Part shown: piece by piece, positions 14,902 through 24,598 of the stretch | Layout: each line of letters starts with the position of its first letter | Position numbering within the stretch: the stretch's first letter is position 1 | Assembly: GCA_902576415.1 (NCBI GenBank) | Contig: CACGVZ010000006.1 | Location: 1-60,110 of the forward strand | DNA length: 60,110 nucleotides | From: an uncultured Prochlorococcus sp. | Lineage (GTDB): Bacteria > Cyanobacteriota > Cyanobacteriia > PCC-6307 > Cyanobiaceae | Direction: 5' to 3' | The notes under the pieces: model-generated | What the model was told of the DNA's origin: nothing | The model's input: only the letters and a program-made list of their open reading frames with translations | The model's database searches: none | Translations under genes and position numbers: made by a program

Positions 14902-15843
14902 TTGACAAAAATCAATTTTAGAAAGTTTATTTTGATTAATGTTTTTTCAATTTTTAGACAGAAACTTAGATTGTTTATTTTTAGGTCTCCAATAGAAGAA
15001 ATAGTTTCTTTAAAAAGTTTTATAAAGTATGTTAAAGCAAAGTTAATTTATAGATTTCATATAAGAAGATTCGTTTTAAAAAAGAGTAAAAATTCCAAAA
15101 AATTTATTAATTCTGGTTATGTTACTTTTACTAATAAAAATATTCATAAAGAGTGCATTAAAATATTTAAAAAGTTAAATGATAAGAATGTTGCCTGGTT
15201 AGACAATGTTAATGATAAAATTTCATTGTCCTATAATGGTGACCCCTCAGTTTTTTTGAAAGGAGAATTAGTTAATATATTCAAAAGTGGTGTTGATAAG
15301 TTCTTAAAGGAAATTTTTGAATCTGACTATAAAATTATTTATCATGTGCTTATCAAATCAAATAATAATAACTCAAAAACAAAACCATCTGGATCTATGC
15401 TTTGGCATAGCGATGGTAGAAGAGGAACAAGAATTAATCTTCATATATGCCACTCATATGTTTCCAATGAAAATGGAGCAATGAAGTGTTTATCTTGGAA
15501 AGACTCTCTAAAAGTTCATTTTTATACTATTTCAGAATTTACTAAGTCTTTTGCTTTAAACAATTCAAGCAAAAATAAAAAATCAAAAAAAGATCTAAGA
15601 GAAATGAAAGTTAATCTTATGGCGAAATATATTAAAGATAATTCAATTAATTATTTTCAGCCAAAAACAAATAAAAGTGGCCTAATATATGCCTTTAGAA
15701 ATAATAATATTCATTGTGGTGGTTTTCCTAAAGTAGGAAATGAAAGGATCATAAGTATTCTTAATATTGAGCCTAGTTCAGAGCAAACAACTGTAGAAGA
15801 AAAATTTTCTCAGACCCACTTGAAAACAAATTTTAATCAATAG
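14902..15843 (+). CDS. Phytanoyl-CoA-dioxygenase-like Fe(II)/2-oxoglutarate oxygenase
   Basis: The protein has 313 residues. The Fe(II) triad is visible as His169-Ser-Asp171 (LWHSDGRRGTR) and His271 (NNIHCGG), with the oxoglutarate-binding Arg282 eleven residues later (NERIISILN). The strand between them, INLHICHSYVSNENGAM, matches the double-stranded beta-helix of PhyH-type enzymes. The first ~65 residues are basic and hydrophobic and may be membrane-associated. It would hydroxylate a small or lipid-linked substrate. In a glycan island, a sugar or lipid is possible. It starts TTG and lies 6 bp before the ABC transporter. Family placement is by motif only. Confidence 0.6.
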   Translation: MTKINFRKFILINVFSIFRQKLRLFIFRSPIEEIVSLKSFIKYVKAKLIYRFHIRRFVLKKSKNSKKFINSGYVTFTNKNIHKECIKIFKKLNDKNVAWLDNVNDKISLSYNGDPSVFLKGELVNIFKSGVDKFLKEIFESDYKIIYHVLIKSNNNNSKTKPSGSMLWHSDGRRGTRINLHICHSYVSNENGAMKCLSWKDSLKVHFYTISEFTKSFALNNSSKNKKSKKDLREMKVNLMAKYIKDNSINYFQPKTNKSGLIYAFRNNNIHCGGFPKVGNERIISILNIEPSSEQTTVEEKFSQTHLKTNFNQ

Positions 15844-15849
15844 ATTTTT

Positions 15850-17691
15850 ATGAATATTTTTTCTTACCAAAAAAAATTTAGTAACAGTATTCTTTTTAAA
15901 GCATTCAATTATTCATATAGGCTTTTAAATAAAAAAGAAAAATTAAGATTAAGAAATATTGCCTCCCTAACTTTCTTTGCTGGAATTCTTGAAATTTTAT
16001 CCGTAACAACTGTTTATCCATTTGTAAGCATAATTATTGAACCAGAATTAATAAATAGTAATCAACTAATATATCAAATTTTTAATTTTCTAGGCCAACC
16101 TTCTTTAACAATATTTGTAATTTTAATGTCTTTAAGTGCATCTTTTATAATCGCATTTTCTGTAATCATAAATCTTATTTGTCAGATTAAAGCTACAAGA
16201 TTTGCGAGCTCAGCCGAGGAGAGATTGGCCAAAGATATTTATAGAGATTGTATTTATGCCAATTATAAATGGCATTTAATAAATAATCCAAATATTACGA
16301 GAAATATAATTCTCAAAAATTTAAGCATTTGGGATAAGTCAATAATAAGGCAAATCCCTGCTTTGGCTGGTCAAATAGCAGCAATATCTATTGCTTTAAT
16401 TACTTTAATGATAGCCACTCCTAAACTAGGATTTTTAATATTTTCAATGGCAGGAATATTATTAATATTTCTTCTAAAGTTTATAAGACTAAAATCTTAT
16501 ATGCTAATGAAAAAAGTATCTGCTAAACAATCAGAAATTAATATTTTTCTTACAGACAGTTTAAATGGAATCAAAGATATTAAACTCTCATCTAATGAAG
16601 ATAATTTTGTAAGATACTTTTCTTCTTTAAATCATAGAATAATAAAAAATTTTGCATCAGCTTCAAATTGGAATTATTTACCTTCTTTTTTAATAATATT
16701 TGTTGGTCAATTAGGTATTATTTTAACTGCAGGTGCTTTATTTCTTATTGGTATCGAAGGTGGTGAATTGGCCGCTATCATAGCAATTATTTTATTGGTA
16801 TTTTCTAAGACAATACCGTTAATAAATAAATTTGGTATGTCTTTAACTAATATCACAAACTATTTTAATTTTATTGAGCAAATTCTTTTAATTGTTAATT
16901 CATTAGAAAAAGAAAGAAATTACATAGATCTAAATTTAACCAATAATGAAATACCTATAAAAAACTGGAGCAAAATTGCTTTTGAAAAAGTCAAATATTA
17001 TTATCCTCGATCAAATAAGCCTGTTCTTAATAATATTAATTTTGATATTTATAAAGGTTCACATTATGCTTTTGTTGGAAGTTCAGGAGCAGGTAAGTCA
17101 ACTATTATTAATCTATTGTTAGGTCTTCTTGAGCCTATAAATGGCAAAATTATTATAGATTCAATAGATTTAAAAGAATTTGGGATTAGAAATTGGCAAA
17201 AAATGATTAGCTATGTTCCCCAAGAACCCCTTATTACTGATACTTCTTTGAGAGAAAATATAGCCTTCGGTGTTAAAGAGTCTTTAATCGATGATACTCT
17301 TGTAAATCATTGTTTAGAACAAACTCATTTAACAGAGGTTTCTAAAACCCTAGTAAATGGAAATAGTACAAAGTTAGGTAACAGAGGCATTTTACTTTCT
17401 GGAGGACAGAAACAAAGAGTTGCTATAGCTAGGGCACTTTATAAGAAAGCTGAAATTATTATTTTGGATGAAGCAACAAGTTCTCTTGATACAAAAACAG
17501 AAGATCTTATAAAAATGACTTTGAACAATTTGAGAAAAAAAATGACAGTTATACAAATTGCCCATAATTTCTCTACTATAAAAAACAGTGATTGTATATT
17601 CTTAGTTGATAAAGGAAAAGTTATTGATAAAGGATCATTTGAGTATCTTATTAATTCAAATGATCTATTTAGACAATTATCAAATAAGTAA
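15850..17691 (+). CDS. MsbA/PglK-like ABC exporter (probable glycolipid flippase)
   Basis: A 613-residue half transporter. Membrane domain ~35-345 has six predicted helices (e.g. LTFFAGILEILSVTTVY, AISIALITLMIA, LIIFVGQLGIILTAGALFLI). The nucleotide domain has Walker A GSSGAGKST (410-418), Q-loop YVPQEP, signature LSGGQ (516-520), Walker B IIILDE (536-541) and the AHNFSTI H-loop. MsbA-family members flip lipid A or, like PglK, lipid-linked oligosaccharides. No Wzx-type flippase is present in the window, so this protein is the best candidate to move the undecaprenyl-linked product. It is followed by glycosyltransferases. Confidence 0.85.
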   Translation: MNIFSYQKKFSNSILFKAFNYSYRLLNKKEKLRLRNIASLTFFAGILEILSVTTVYPFVSIIIEPELINSNQLIYQIFNFLGQPSLTIFVILMSLSASFIIAFSVIINLICQIKATRFASSAEERLAKDIYRDCIYANYKWHLINNPNITRNIILKNLSIWDKSIIRQIPALAGQIAAISIALITLMIATPKLGFLIFSMAGILLIFLLKFIRLKSYMLMKKVSAKQSEINIFLTDSLNGIKDIKLSSNEDNFVRYFSSLNHRIIKNFASASNWNYLPSFLIIFVGQLGIILTAGALFLIGIEGGELAAIIAIILLVFSKTIPLINKFGMSLTNITNYFNFIEQILLIVNSLEKERNYIDLNLTNNEIPIKNWSKIAFEKVKYYYPRSNKPVLNNINFDIYKGSHYAFVGSSGAGKSTIINLLLGLLEPINGKIIIDSIDLKEFGIRNWQKMISYVPQEPLITDTSLRENIAFGVKESLIDDTLVNHCLEQTHLTEVSKTLVNGNSTKLGNRGILLSGGQKQRVAIARALYKKAEIIILDEATSSLDTKTEDLIKMTLNNLRKKMTVIQIAHNFSTIKNSDCIFLVDKGKVIDKGSFEYLINSNDLFRQLSNK

Positions 17692-17729
17692 TAAATATAA
17701 TGATAAATTGGTAAAGAATATTTTATAAA

Positions 17730-18848
17730 ATGAGCAAAATTTTAGTATTCGATAAAGGTGGACGCAAAGAAAGAATAAATTTAATAAAAAAAAATAAAGC
17801 TCCAAGAGATTTTTTACAAGGAATTGATTTTCTTAAAATTAATAATTTTGATATTGATCATTTATCTTCTTCAATTAAATACAAAAGAAAAATTCCTTAT
17901 TATTTAGGTAAGTATTTAGAACAAATTTTTAGTATGATATCTGATATTGGAATTCGTCCTTTATCAGTATTTCAATTTAGGAAAAAAATAAATAAAGCAA
18001 AATATGTTGTAAGCTTGACTGATGGATTTAGCATAAGCCTAGGCTTCTATTATTATTTTTTTGATAAAAGAAATAAAATAAAATTAGTAGGAGCCTTTCA
18101 TAAATTATCAGATTACAATAAAAAGTTACCAAGTATTTTTAAAGAATTTTATTATCAAATATTTAAAAGAATATTAAAAAGGTTGGATTATATTATTTTT
18201 TATGGACCAGCCGATAGAGAAAATTCGATAAATCATTTTAATCTAGATCGAAATAAAACCTTTATGATTAAATTTGGAGTAGATACAAAATTTTGGCATC
18301 CAAATAATAAAAATAATTTTTATTCTGATTATTTATTTTCAATTGGCCAAGATCCTTCTAGAGATTTTCAAACTTTACTTAAAGTTAAAACAAACAAAAA
18401 ATTGCATATTCATACAAGTTTATTAGATCCTGTAAATAAAAAATATTTAAAAATAACTAATGGTATATACAATAATACAAGGAATTCATTCTCTGATTTA
18501 AAGATTAGAAAACTTTATCAAGATTCATTTGCTGTAATAGTTCCTCTTAAAAATGTTTTTCAGCCAAGTGGTTATAGTGTTACTCTCCAAGCTATGGCTT
18601 GTGGTAAGCCAGTTATTTTGACCTTAACTAAGGGATTATGGGCTCCAAAATTATTTAGGAATTTTGAAAATTGTATTTTGGTAAGTCCAAATAATCCAAT
18701 AGAAATTGAGGAGGCAATAAAAAAATTAGAAAACGAACCTAAGATTTATAAAAGTATTTCCAAAGAAGCTTGTAAAACTGTAGAAAAATATTTTTCATTA
18801 AAAGTCGCAAACGAATCCACACTAAAAATATTTAAAATGTTTAGATAG
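17730..18848 (+). CDS. Glycosyltransferase family 4-like
   Basis: The protein has 372 residues. The C-terminal GT-B half contains DYLFSIGQDPSRDFQTLL and the donor-site motif FQPSGYSVTLQAMACGKPV (~283-301). There the second conserved Glu of the E-x7-E motif is replaced by Gln while the surrounding A-M-x-G-x-P-V is kept. The N-terminal half is strongly basic (LysArg) and may dock on the membrane. Donor and acceptor are unknown. Because of the missing Glu, activity should not be assumed. Confidence 0.7.
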   Translation: MSKILVFDKGGRKERINLIKKNKAPRDFLQGIDFLKINNFDIDHLSSSIKYKRKIPYYLGKYLEQIFSMISDIGIRPLSVFQFRKKINKAKYVVSLTDGFSISLGFYYYFFDKRNKIKLVGAFHKLSDYNKKLPSIFKEFYYQIFKRILKRLDYIIFYGPADRENSINHFNLDRNKTFMIKFGVDTKFWHPNNKNNFYSDYLFSIGQDPSRDFQTLLKVKTNKKLHIHTSLLDPVNKKYLKITNGIYNNTRNSFSDLKIRKLYQDSFAVIVPLKNVFQPSGYSVTLQAMACGKPVILTLTKGLWAPKLFRNFENCILVSPNNPIEIEEAIKKLENEPKIYKSISKEACKTVEKYFSLKVANESTLKIFKMFR

Positions 18849-18896
18849 TTATTTATCTAAAATTCTTAGAGATTATTTTGAAATCTATTAAGAATT
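18841..18896. other. Two consecutive A+T-rich inverted repeats
   Basis: TTAGATA, loop, TATCTAA (18841-18860) covers the end of the upstream gene. AATTCTTA, inner AGATT...AATCT, TAAGAATT (18861-18896) follows. No T run follows on the plus strand, so they are weak terminators at best. They could protect the mRNA end. Confidence 0.35.
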
Positions 18897-18966
18897 AAAC
18901 AAAAGTAATTAAAAATAGTAAATCAACTGATAATTTTTTAATATATTTGGAATATTAAAATAATAA

Positions 18967-20634
18967 ATGAAGAGAGCAAAATATTTATTCCTTAGTTTTT
19001 TAATTTTAATTAACTATGATTTAAAAAATAAATATAAAATTTTAAAAATAATTATAAAAATTCTCTTTAGAAAATTTACTTTCAAAAAAGCCAAATCATA
19101 TAAGTTATTAGAAGATAAATCTTTTAAAGAATTAAATAAATGGAGTAGAGATAATAATAATGACTGTAAATATGAAAATATTCTAGTTGATTGTATGTGG
19201 GATAATGCCAACTATTGGCTGAGATACTCACTTTTCAGAAAAACTCTAGGACTAAATAAAGTTAATGAATTTGCAATATTTAGTAACTTCAGCAAAAAAA
19301 TGGAATCTAGAATTATAAATTTTTTTGGATTTCAAACAGTTGGCTCTTTAGAAAATAAAAGTTCTCCTGGTATTAAGGAGATATATGATTCAATAATATT
19401 AATGCAAGGGATAAGTAACGCTAAAGATTTTTTATGTCTTGAATTGCCTTTCAATTTTCCGAGTTCAATGTTATACGATGGTATAATTAAAAGACAACAA
19501 AAAGCTTCTATAGATTTAAATGATTTTAATATTTATTACTATATAGCTGAATGCATATCTTATTTAAAAAAAACAGAGGAATTATTTAATAAATATAAAT
19601 TTGATTTGGTAGTACTAAGTCATTTTCAAAAATATAATTATGCATCTTTAGCATGGATAGCAACTTTAAAAAAAATACCAGTTTATACACTTTATGGTAT
19701 ATACGGTACTTTATCCTTTTATTATTTAAAAAAGCCTGAAGATATTTTTAATTTTCCAAATAGACCTGAACTAGAAGAAATAGAAAAATTATCTAGTGCA
19801 AAAAAATCTGCACTCATTCAAGAAGGGAAAATAATTATAAAGGAAAGGTTTAAAGGTAATTTTAATGATATAGGCACACAAGCTGCATACACTAAAAGGT
19901 CTGGGAGAATAAATAAGAATGAGATATGTAGAAAATTTGATTGGGATCCTCAAAGAAAAATAATTAGTGTTTATTGCTCTAATTGGTTTGATTATCCTCA
20001 CGGCTGTGGATTGAAAGAATTTACAGATTTTGAAGACTGGATTGATGTTGTTATTAATTCTGCAACAAGAAATAAAAGAATAAATTGGCTTTTCAAGTCA
20101 CACCCAAGTGATTACTTTTTCCCTTCTTTAAAGGGAAAAACGATTGAGGAAAGAATTAAAAAACTTGATTATAAACATATAAAAGTAGTTTCAAAAGATT
20201 GGAATGGTTTAGAAATATTAAATACAACTGATGCTATAACTACGTGTCATGGAACAGTAGGTTTAGAAGCAACAATGTTAAGTAAACCTGTTTTATTGCC
20301 TTATAAGGGTTGGTACGGACATCTTGGATTTGTTAAGTGTGCAGATGGTAGAGAGCATTATATTGAATTGCTAAATAATAGTTGGTTTAATAAAAAACCT
20401 TTATTAAGTGAGAAAAATAAATGTGCAATAATGTTAGCACTTTATTTTGGGAAAATATTTTGGCAGAAATTTCCATATCAGGATGATTCAAAACAGCATA
20501 AGATATACCAAAATTTGAATAATTATCTTACTAAAGGTCATGAATGTGATTTAACAAAAGAAATTAGTTTAATAGGTGAATGGATTAAATCAAAACATCC
20601 ATATTATCAGATATACAAGAAATTATATGAGTAG
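18967..20634 (+). CDS. Capsule-transferase-like (KpsS/GT-B) protein
   Basis: The protein has 555 residues. The C-terminal part carries RINWLFKSHPSDYFFPS (~376-392) and TTCHGTVGLEATMLSKPV (~431-448) with PYKGWYGHLGF. The HP...GT-x-x-x-E-x-x-x-x-x-x-P-V layout is seen in capsule synthesis (KpsS/KpsC-like) and related transferases. The N-terminal ~60 residues are basic/hydrophobic (likely membrane association) followed by a novel middle. The acceptor is unknown. It is separated from the previous gene by ~120 bp with hairpins, so it may be separately transcribed. Confidence 0.6.
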   Translation: MKRAKYLFLSFLILINYDLKNKYKILKIIIKILFRKFTFKKAKSYKLLEDKSFKELNKWSRDNNNDCKYENILVDCMWDNANYWLRYSLFRKTLGLNKVNEFAIFSNFSKKMESRIINFFGFQTVGSLENKSSPGIKEIYDSIILMQGISNAKDFLCLELPFNFPSSMLYDGIIKRQQKASIDLNDFNIYYYIAECISYLKKTEELFNKYKFDLVVLSHFQKYNYASLAWIATLKKIPVYTLYGIYGTLSFYYLKKPEDIFNFPNRPELEEIEKLSSAKKSALIQEGKIIIKERFKGNFNDIGTQAAYTKRSGRINKNEICRKFDWDPQRKIISVYCSNWFDYPHGCGLKEFTDFEDWIDVVINSATRNKRINWLFKSHPSDYFFPSLKGKTIEERIKKLDYKHIKVVSKDWNGLEILNTTDAITTCHGTVGLEATMLSKPVLLPYKGWYGHLGFVKCADGREHYIELLNNSWFNKKPLLSEKNKCAIMLALYFGKIFWQKFPYQDDSKQHKIYQNLNNYLTKGHECDLTKEISLIGEWIKSKHPYYQIYKKLYE

Positions 20635-20754
20635 AAAATTTTTATATTTTTAAAAACTAATTTAAAAATATTAATTATCTAGAGTTCATAAGATACTATA
20701 AATATGAGTAATTTAATTTTAAAAAAGATAAAATATAAATAACCATCTAAATAT

Positions 20755-21660
20755 ATGTTTGCAGTAGATTTTAAAAATCCTCTTAATGAGCTTACTAAAG
20801 ATGATTTATACGTTTCATTAGAGGCAGCATTAGAAGAAAGATATGAAAATATAAATGAAATAATTTCAGGAACCGAATCAAAAAAGAAAAGAAAATCTTC
20901 TGAAAGCTTAAGAAAAGAATTTAATTTAGATAAATGGGGAACTCTAAATAAAATTCTAAAACAAAATAAACATTTCGAATTAGAGGATATTGAAAGAATT
21001 GAGGATGGCAAAATAAAAATGCACTTCTTTAAAGATGATCAGCATTTTAAAGTTAATCCAGAATTTTTTAGAAATTATTTGAAATTTTTAAATTTGGAAA
21101 GCATTATTAAAATGTTTAATTTATGTGACTTTAACAAAATAGTTGAAATAGGCTGTGGCTATGGATCAAAATTACTTGAAATTCCAAAATCTATAAAGGA
21201 ATTAAAGAATTTCCAATTAATTGGACTTGATATATCAGATAATGGACTTGAAATTGCTAATTATTTTGCTGCTAAATATAGGTTCAATTTAACAACCCAT
21301 AAGTTTAATTTCAGAAAAGAAAATATTGAAAAATTGAAACTTGAAAATTCACTTTTATTATCTAATTATGCTCTTCACTACCATAAATCATTTACATTAT
21401 CTAATATTAAAGATTTTATTGCATCGGGGATTGTTGCAGGCATTCATTTTGAACCATGTCCTAAATTAATCTCTACTTTAAGAAATAAAAATTATGCAAA
21501 ATTATGTGTTAAATATATTCAGCATAACGACTATACCTCTAATATTTCTGATGCCTTTATGGATGCAAAAAAAACTAATATTATTAAGCTGCAAATATCA
21601 GAAAAAATTTATGGTAATGGACTTTTACCTGGCTCATTAATTACATGGCAGAAAGTATAA
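20755..21660 (+). CDS. SAM methyltransferase with N-terminal helical extension
   Basis: A 301-residue protein with the SAM loop VEIGCGYGSKLLEIP (~127-141) and partner LIGLDISDNGLEIANYF (~153-169). The first ~110 residues are charged helices (ALEERYENINEIISGTESKK) without a known domain. The C-terminal part is reminiscent of putative sugar O-methyltransferases. Its end overlaps the next gene by 16 bp. It lies in the same operon as a FAD-linked protein and a TylF-like methyltransferase, suggesting tailoring of one sugar. Confidence 0.65.
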   Translation: MFAVDFKNPLNELTKDDLYVSLEAALEERYENINEIISGTESKKKRKSSESLRKEFNLDKWGTLNKILKQNKHFELEDIERIEDGKIKMHFFKDDQHFKVNPEFFRNYLKFLNLESIIKMFNLCDFNKIVEIGCGYGSKLLEIPKSIKELKNFQLIGLDISDNGLEIANYFAAKYRFNLTTHKFNFRKENIEKLKLENSLLLSNYALHYHKSFTLSNIKDFIASGIVAGIHFEPCPKLISTLRNKNYAKLCVKYIQHNDYTSNISDAFMDAKKTNIIKLQISEKIYGNGLLPGSLITWQKV

Positions 21661-22784
21661 AAGAAAAATCAAAATACGATTTTATATATATAGGTACGGG
21701 TCCAATACTTATTCTTGATGCCCTTAATGAAACTTTAAAAGGCAAAAATGTTTTGATGATTGATTCATCAAATGAAATAGGAGGTGCTTGGAAATTAATT
21801 GATTTGTTTGGTTTAGAGAAACTAGAAAATGCAGTTCACTATTTAATGCCAAATAAATTTGGTTATAAATTTCTTAATGAATATTTAGGAATTGAATTAA
21901 TTAAATCTAAAAATAAATTTTACGCGAATAAAGTATTCTCAATTCCAATCTTATTAAAGACATCTAGCTTTAAAGGAAAGTTTGTGCACAATATATTTAG
22001 AGAAATGCAAATGAAAGGATTTTCATTCGCAAATTTCTTAAAAAATCTTTTTAGGGTAGATTCAACATCTACGGCAAAATATCCTAAAAATGGATCAAGG
22101 GAAATTCTACAAAAATTACATGTTTTACTTGAAAATATTAATATTCAAATGATTTTAAAAACCCCTATTACCGGAATTGAAGTAATTGAAAAAAATAAAA
22201 TTACAAATATTATTACTTCCAAAGGTGTTTTTTCAACTAATCAATTAATTATTTCTCACGGTTTTGTCCCTCCAAATAAAATGTATATCAATTATGAAAA
22301 AATAAAATTGGATGAAAAAATTTATCCACGTCCTTCATTACATATCATTTATAAAAAAAAGGATAGTTTTTCAATCAATAAACTATCTAAATTTTCTCAA
22401 ATTATATTTACAAATGATCCTTGCATAAAATATGTTCATGAACTTACTCAATATATAGATAGAGATTATGAACAGAAGGACACTTATGCTTTAGTTGTTG
22501 CTTTGAAACACCATCTCAAAAATGAACAAAACACTTATAACAAAGTCGTTTCTATTCTAGAAGATTATAAAATCATACCAAATAAAGATAATTTAGATGA
22601 CATATCCTTTTATTGGCAGGATATTCTATTACCTTTACTTTCTACAGATGATTTATTACTTTTACAGAATAAAAGCAAAGGATTAATTCGAGCTATGATT
22701 ACAGAAGAATTAAATTCATGTATTGGTTTTCATCAAGAAAGATGGGATTTTCTTAAAAAATATCTTTCAAAAACTAATTTGTAA
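21645..22784 (+). CDS. FAD/NAD(P)-binding oxidoreductase, mutase-like
   Basis: The protein has 379 residues. The dinucleotide-binding start is FIYIGTGPILILDALN, with a following MIDSSNEIGGAWKLID (G-G-A-W) and a middle beta-sheet domain. The flavin-binding N-terminus resembles UDP-galactopyranose mutase and amine-oxidase-type flavoproteins, but the diagnostic C-terminal motifs of the mutase are not obvious. It could oxidise or isomerise a sugar. The start at 21645 overlaps the preceding methyltransferase, implying coupled translation. Confidence in the fold is moderate; the reaction is unknown. Confidence 0.6.
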   Translation: MAESIKEKSKYDFIYIGTGPILILDALNETLKGKNVLMIDSSNEIGGAWKLIDLFGLEKLENAVHYLMPNKFGYKFLNEYLGIELIKSKNKFYANKVFSIPILLKTSSFKGKFVHNIFREMQMKGFSFANFLKNLFRVDSTSTAKYPKNGSREILQKLHVLLENINIQMILKTPITGIEVIEKNKITNIITSKGVFSTNQLIISHGFVPPNKMYINYEKIKLDEKIYPRPSLHIIYKKKDSFSINKLSKFSQIIFTNDPCIKYVHELTQYIDRDYEQKDTYALVVALKHHLKNEQNTYNKVVSILEDYKIIPNKDNLDDISFYWQDILLPLLSTDDLLLLQNKSKGLIRAMITEELNSCIGFHQERWDFLKKYLSKTNL

Positions 22785-22868
22785 CTAATTTAAAGAGATA
22801 AAAAAGTTTATAAATATTAAATTATTCTTCTAAAAGTAATATTATATTTTGGGTACTTACATTAATTT

Positions 22869-23861
22869 ATGCCAGTAAAAAATAACATAAGGTTTAAAGC
22901 TGAAGATTATTATCACCCTAGTATTCCTGTTATCCTTGATAAACTTCAAGAAACTAAATTTAGTGAAATTTGTTTATGCGGTTTTGGAGAAATCATGAAA
23001 TGGCTTTCCAGAATTCTAACTGATCAGAATTTGAAGGTTAAATTGGCTGACACAAGGGAGAATTTTATTAATTATGAATGTGGTAAAGATATTGTAAGGG
23101 ATATTAAAGAATTAAAATTAGATGAAAAAACATTAATAATTATTTGCTCTGATGAACCTTCAGTTATTAAAGAACATATTAGATTTATTGCAAAAAATAT
23201 TGAGATCAAAATACCCGTAATTTATGATACTACTCAAGAATTTAATCCTTTAAGGCAAAATGAACCTTTTAAAACTATAATTTCTAATGCTGAAAAAAGA
23301 GCAAAATCTATGCTACGTGATCAGCAATTATTTGATTTAATTCAACTAATTAAACTAACAAGAAATGTTGAAGGTAAAGTCGTAGAATTTGGAAGCTTAC
23401 ATGGGGGTTCAGGAGCAGTAATTTCTGAAGCTATAAACTTTTTTGGTTTAAAAGATATCTATTTATTTGACACTTTTTCAGGTATCCCGAAATCTGAATA
23501 TGGATTGGATTACAGATGGACAAATGCTTTCTCAAATAATTCTTATACTGAAGTCCAATCAGCATTCAGTGATCTTAAGAATGTCTCAGTTATTAAAGGA
23601 GACATTAAGAATACTCATCAAAGAGTTGAGGGGCCTTTTAGTTTTGCTTATATAGCAAGCGATACTTACGAATCTGGAAAATATTTAATGGAATATATTT
23701 GGCCAAGATTATCTTCTGGCGGAATTGTGCATACATGTGATTATGGATCTTATCCAAACTGTCTCCCATTAACTTATTTCCTTGATGAATTTGAAAGGCA
23801 GAATCCTGATATCATTTCTTTCAGAACTTTGCCAGAAGGAATTTATTTTGTTAAACCTTAG
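22869..23861 (+). CDS. TylF-type methyltransferase fused to a Rossmann-like N-terminus
   Basis: The protein has 330 residues. Residues ~30-120 look like a nucleotide-binding fold (CLCGFGEIMKWLSRIL, VKLADTRENF, IIICSDEPS). From ~150 a TylF/macrocin O-methyltransferase domain follows: VEFGSLHGGSGAVISEA (SAM loop), IYLFDTFSGIPKSEYG, FAYIASDTYESGKYL and GGIVHTCDYGSYPNCLPL. In TylF enzymes the acidic residues in the D-x-D-x-Y-x-S region bind Mg2+. Here they read ASDTYES, keeping one Asp. The two-domain fusion is unusual. The substrate is unknown, a sugar hydroxyl by context. Confidence 0.65.
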   Translation: MPVKNNIRFKAEDYYHPSIPVILDKLQETKFSEICLCGFGEIMKWLSRILTDQNLKVKLADTRENFINYECGKDIVRDIKELKLDEKTLIIICSDEPSVIKEHIRFIAKNIEIKIPVIYDTTQEFNPLRQNEPFKTIISNAEKRAKSMLRDQQLFDLIQLIKLTRNVEGKVVEFGSLHGGSGAVISEAINFFGLKDIYLFDTFSGIPKSEYGLDYRWTNAFSNNSYTEVQSAFSDLKNVSVIKGDIKNTHQRVEGPFSFAYIASDTYESGKYLMEYIWPRLSSGGIVHTCDYGSYPNCLPLTYFLDEFERQNPDIISFRTLPEGIYFVKP

Positions 23862-23915
23862 TTATAAATTCAAAAATATATTTAGTTTAAAATAATTAAT
23901 TTATGAAATTAAGTT

Positions 23916-24596
23916 ATGAATAATGATGTTGTATTAGTAATTGTAGCTCATGCAGACGATGAAACCATTGGTATGGGGGGGACTATCAAAAGACATGTTG
24001 AAAATGGCGATAAAGTACTAATTATGTCAATGACTAATGGAGTAGGTTCTAGAGATGATAATAATCAAAATGAAATTAATGAAAGATTAATTTCTTCTGA
24101 AAAAGCAAGTCGGATTTTGGGCTTTAAATGGATAGAAAGATATGATTATCCAGATAATAAAATGGATACTTGTTCAACTTTAGAACTAGTTAAATGTATT
24201 GAAAAAGCAAAAAAGAAGTATAATCCATCAATTGTTTACTTCCACAGCGAAGCCGATTTAAATGTAGACCATAGAATCCTGTCTTCTGCAGTGCTTGCTG
24301 CATTTAGACCTCAACCAGGAGAATTTTGTAAAGAATTAAGGGTATTTGAAGTTTCTTCGGCTACAGATTTTGGGCATGAATCAATATTTGGTAAATTTTT
24401 GCCTAATTTATTTATTGACATTTCTGGAACCTGGGAATATAAGTTGCGTGCACTTAAAGCCTACGCAGTTGAAATGAGAGATTATCCTCACTCGAGATCT
24501 TTAGAATCTATAGAAAATTTAGCTAAAATAAGAGGTAATCAAAATGGTTTGAGCATGGCTGAAGCATTTCAAGTTATAAGAAAGATAGAAGTTTAA
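23916..24596 (+). CDS. PIG-L/LmbE-type sugar N-deacetylase
   Basis: The protein has 226 residues. The Zn-binding AHADDETIGMGG motif (12-23) and HSEADLNVDHR (~110-120) carry the conserved residues of PIG-L enzymes, which remove N-acetyl groups from GlcNAc-linked substrates. The family includes MshB and BshB. The start ATG is clear and the stop is 2 bp from the formyltransferase gene. Placement directly before two formyltransferases suggests the amine exposed here is re-acylated with formyl. A run of G7 (23975-23981) lies in the GMGG codons. Confidence 0.8.
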   Translation: MNNDVVLVIVAHADDETIGMGGTIKRHVENGDKVLIMSMTNGVGSRDDNNQNEINERLISSEKASRILGFKWIERYDYPDNKMDTCSTLELVKCIEKAKKKYNPSIVYFHSEADLNVDHRILSSAVLAAFRPQPGEFCKELRVFEVSSATDFGHESIFGKFLPNLFIDISGTWEYKLRALKAYAVEMRDYPHSRSLESIENLAKIRGNQNGLSMAEAFQVIRKIEV

Positions 24597-24598
24597 TA

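Noticed and set aside
23975..23981. G7 run in the PIG-L gene as a phase-variation switch
   Set aside because: Seven bases lie within the conserved AHADDE...GMGG codons, so the run is explained by the motif; much weaker than the G9 in neuB.
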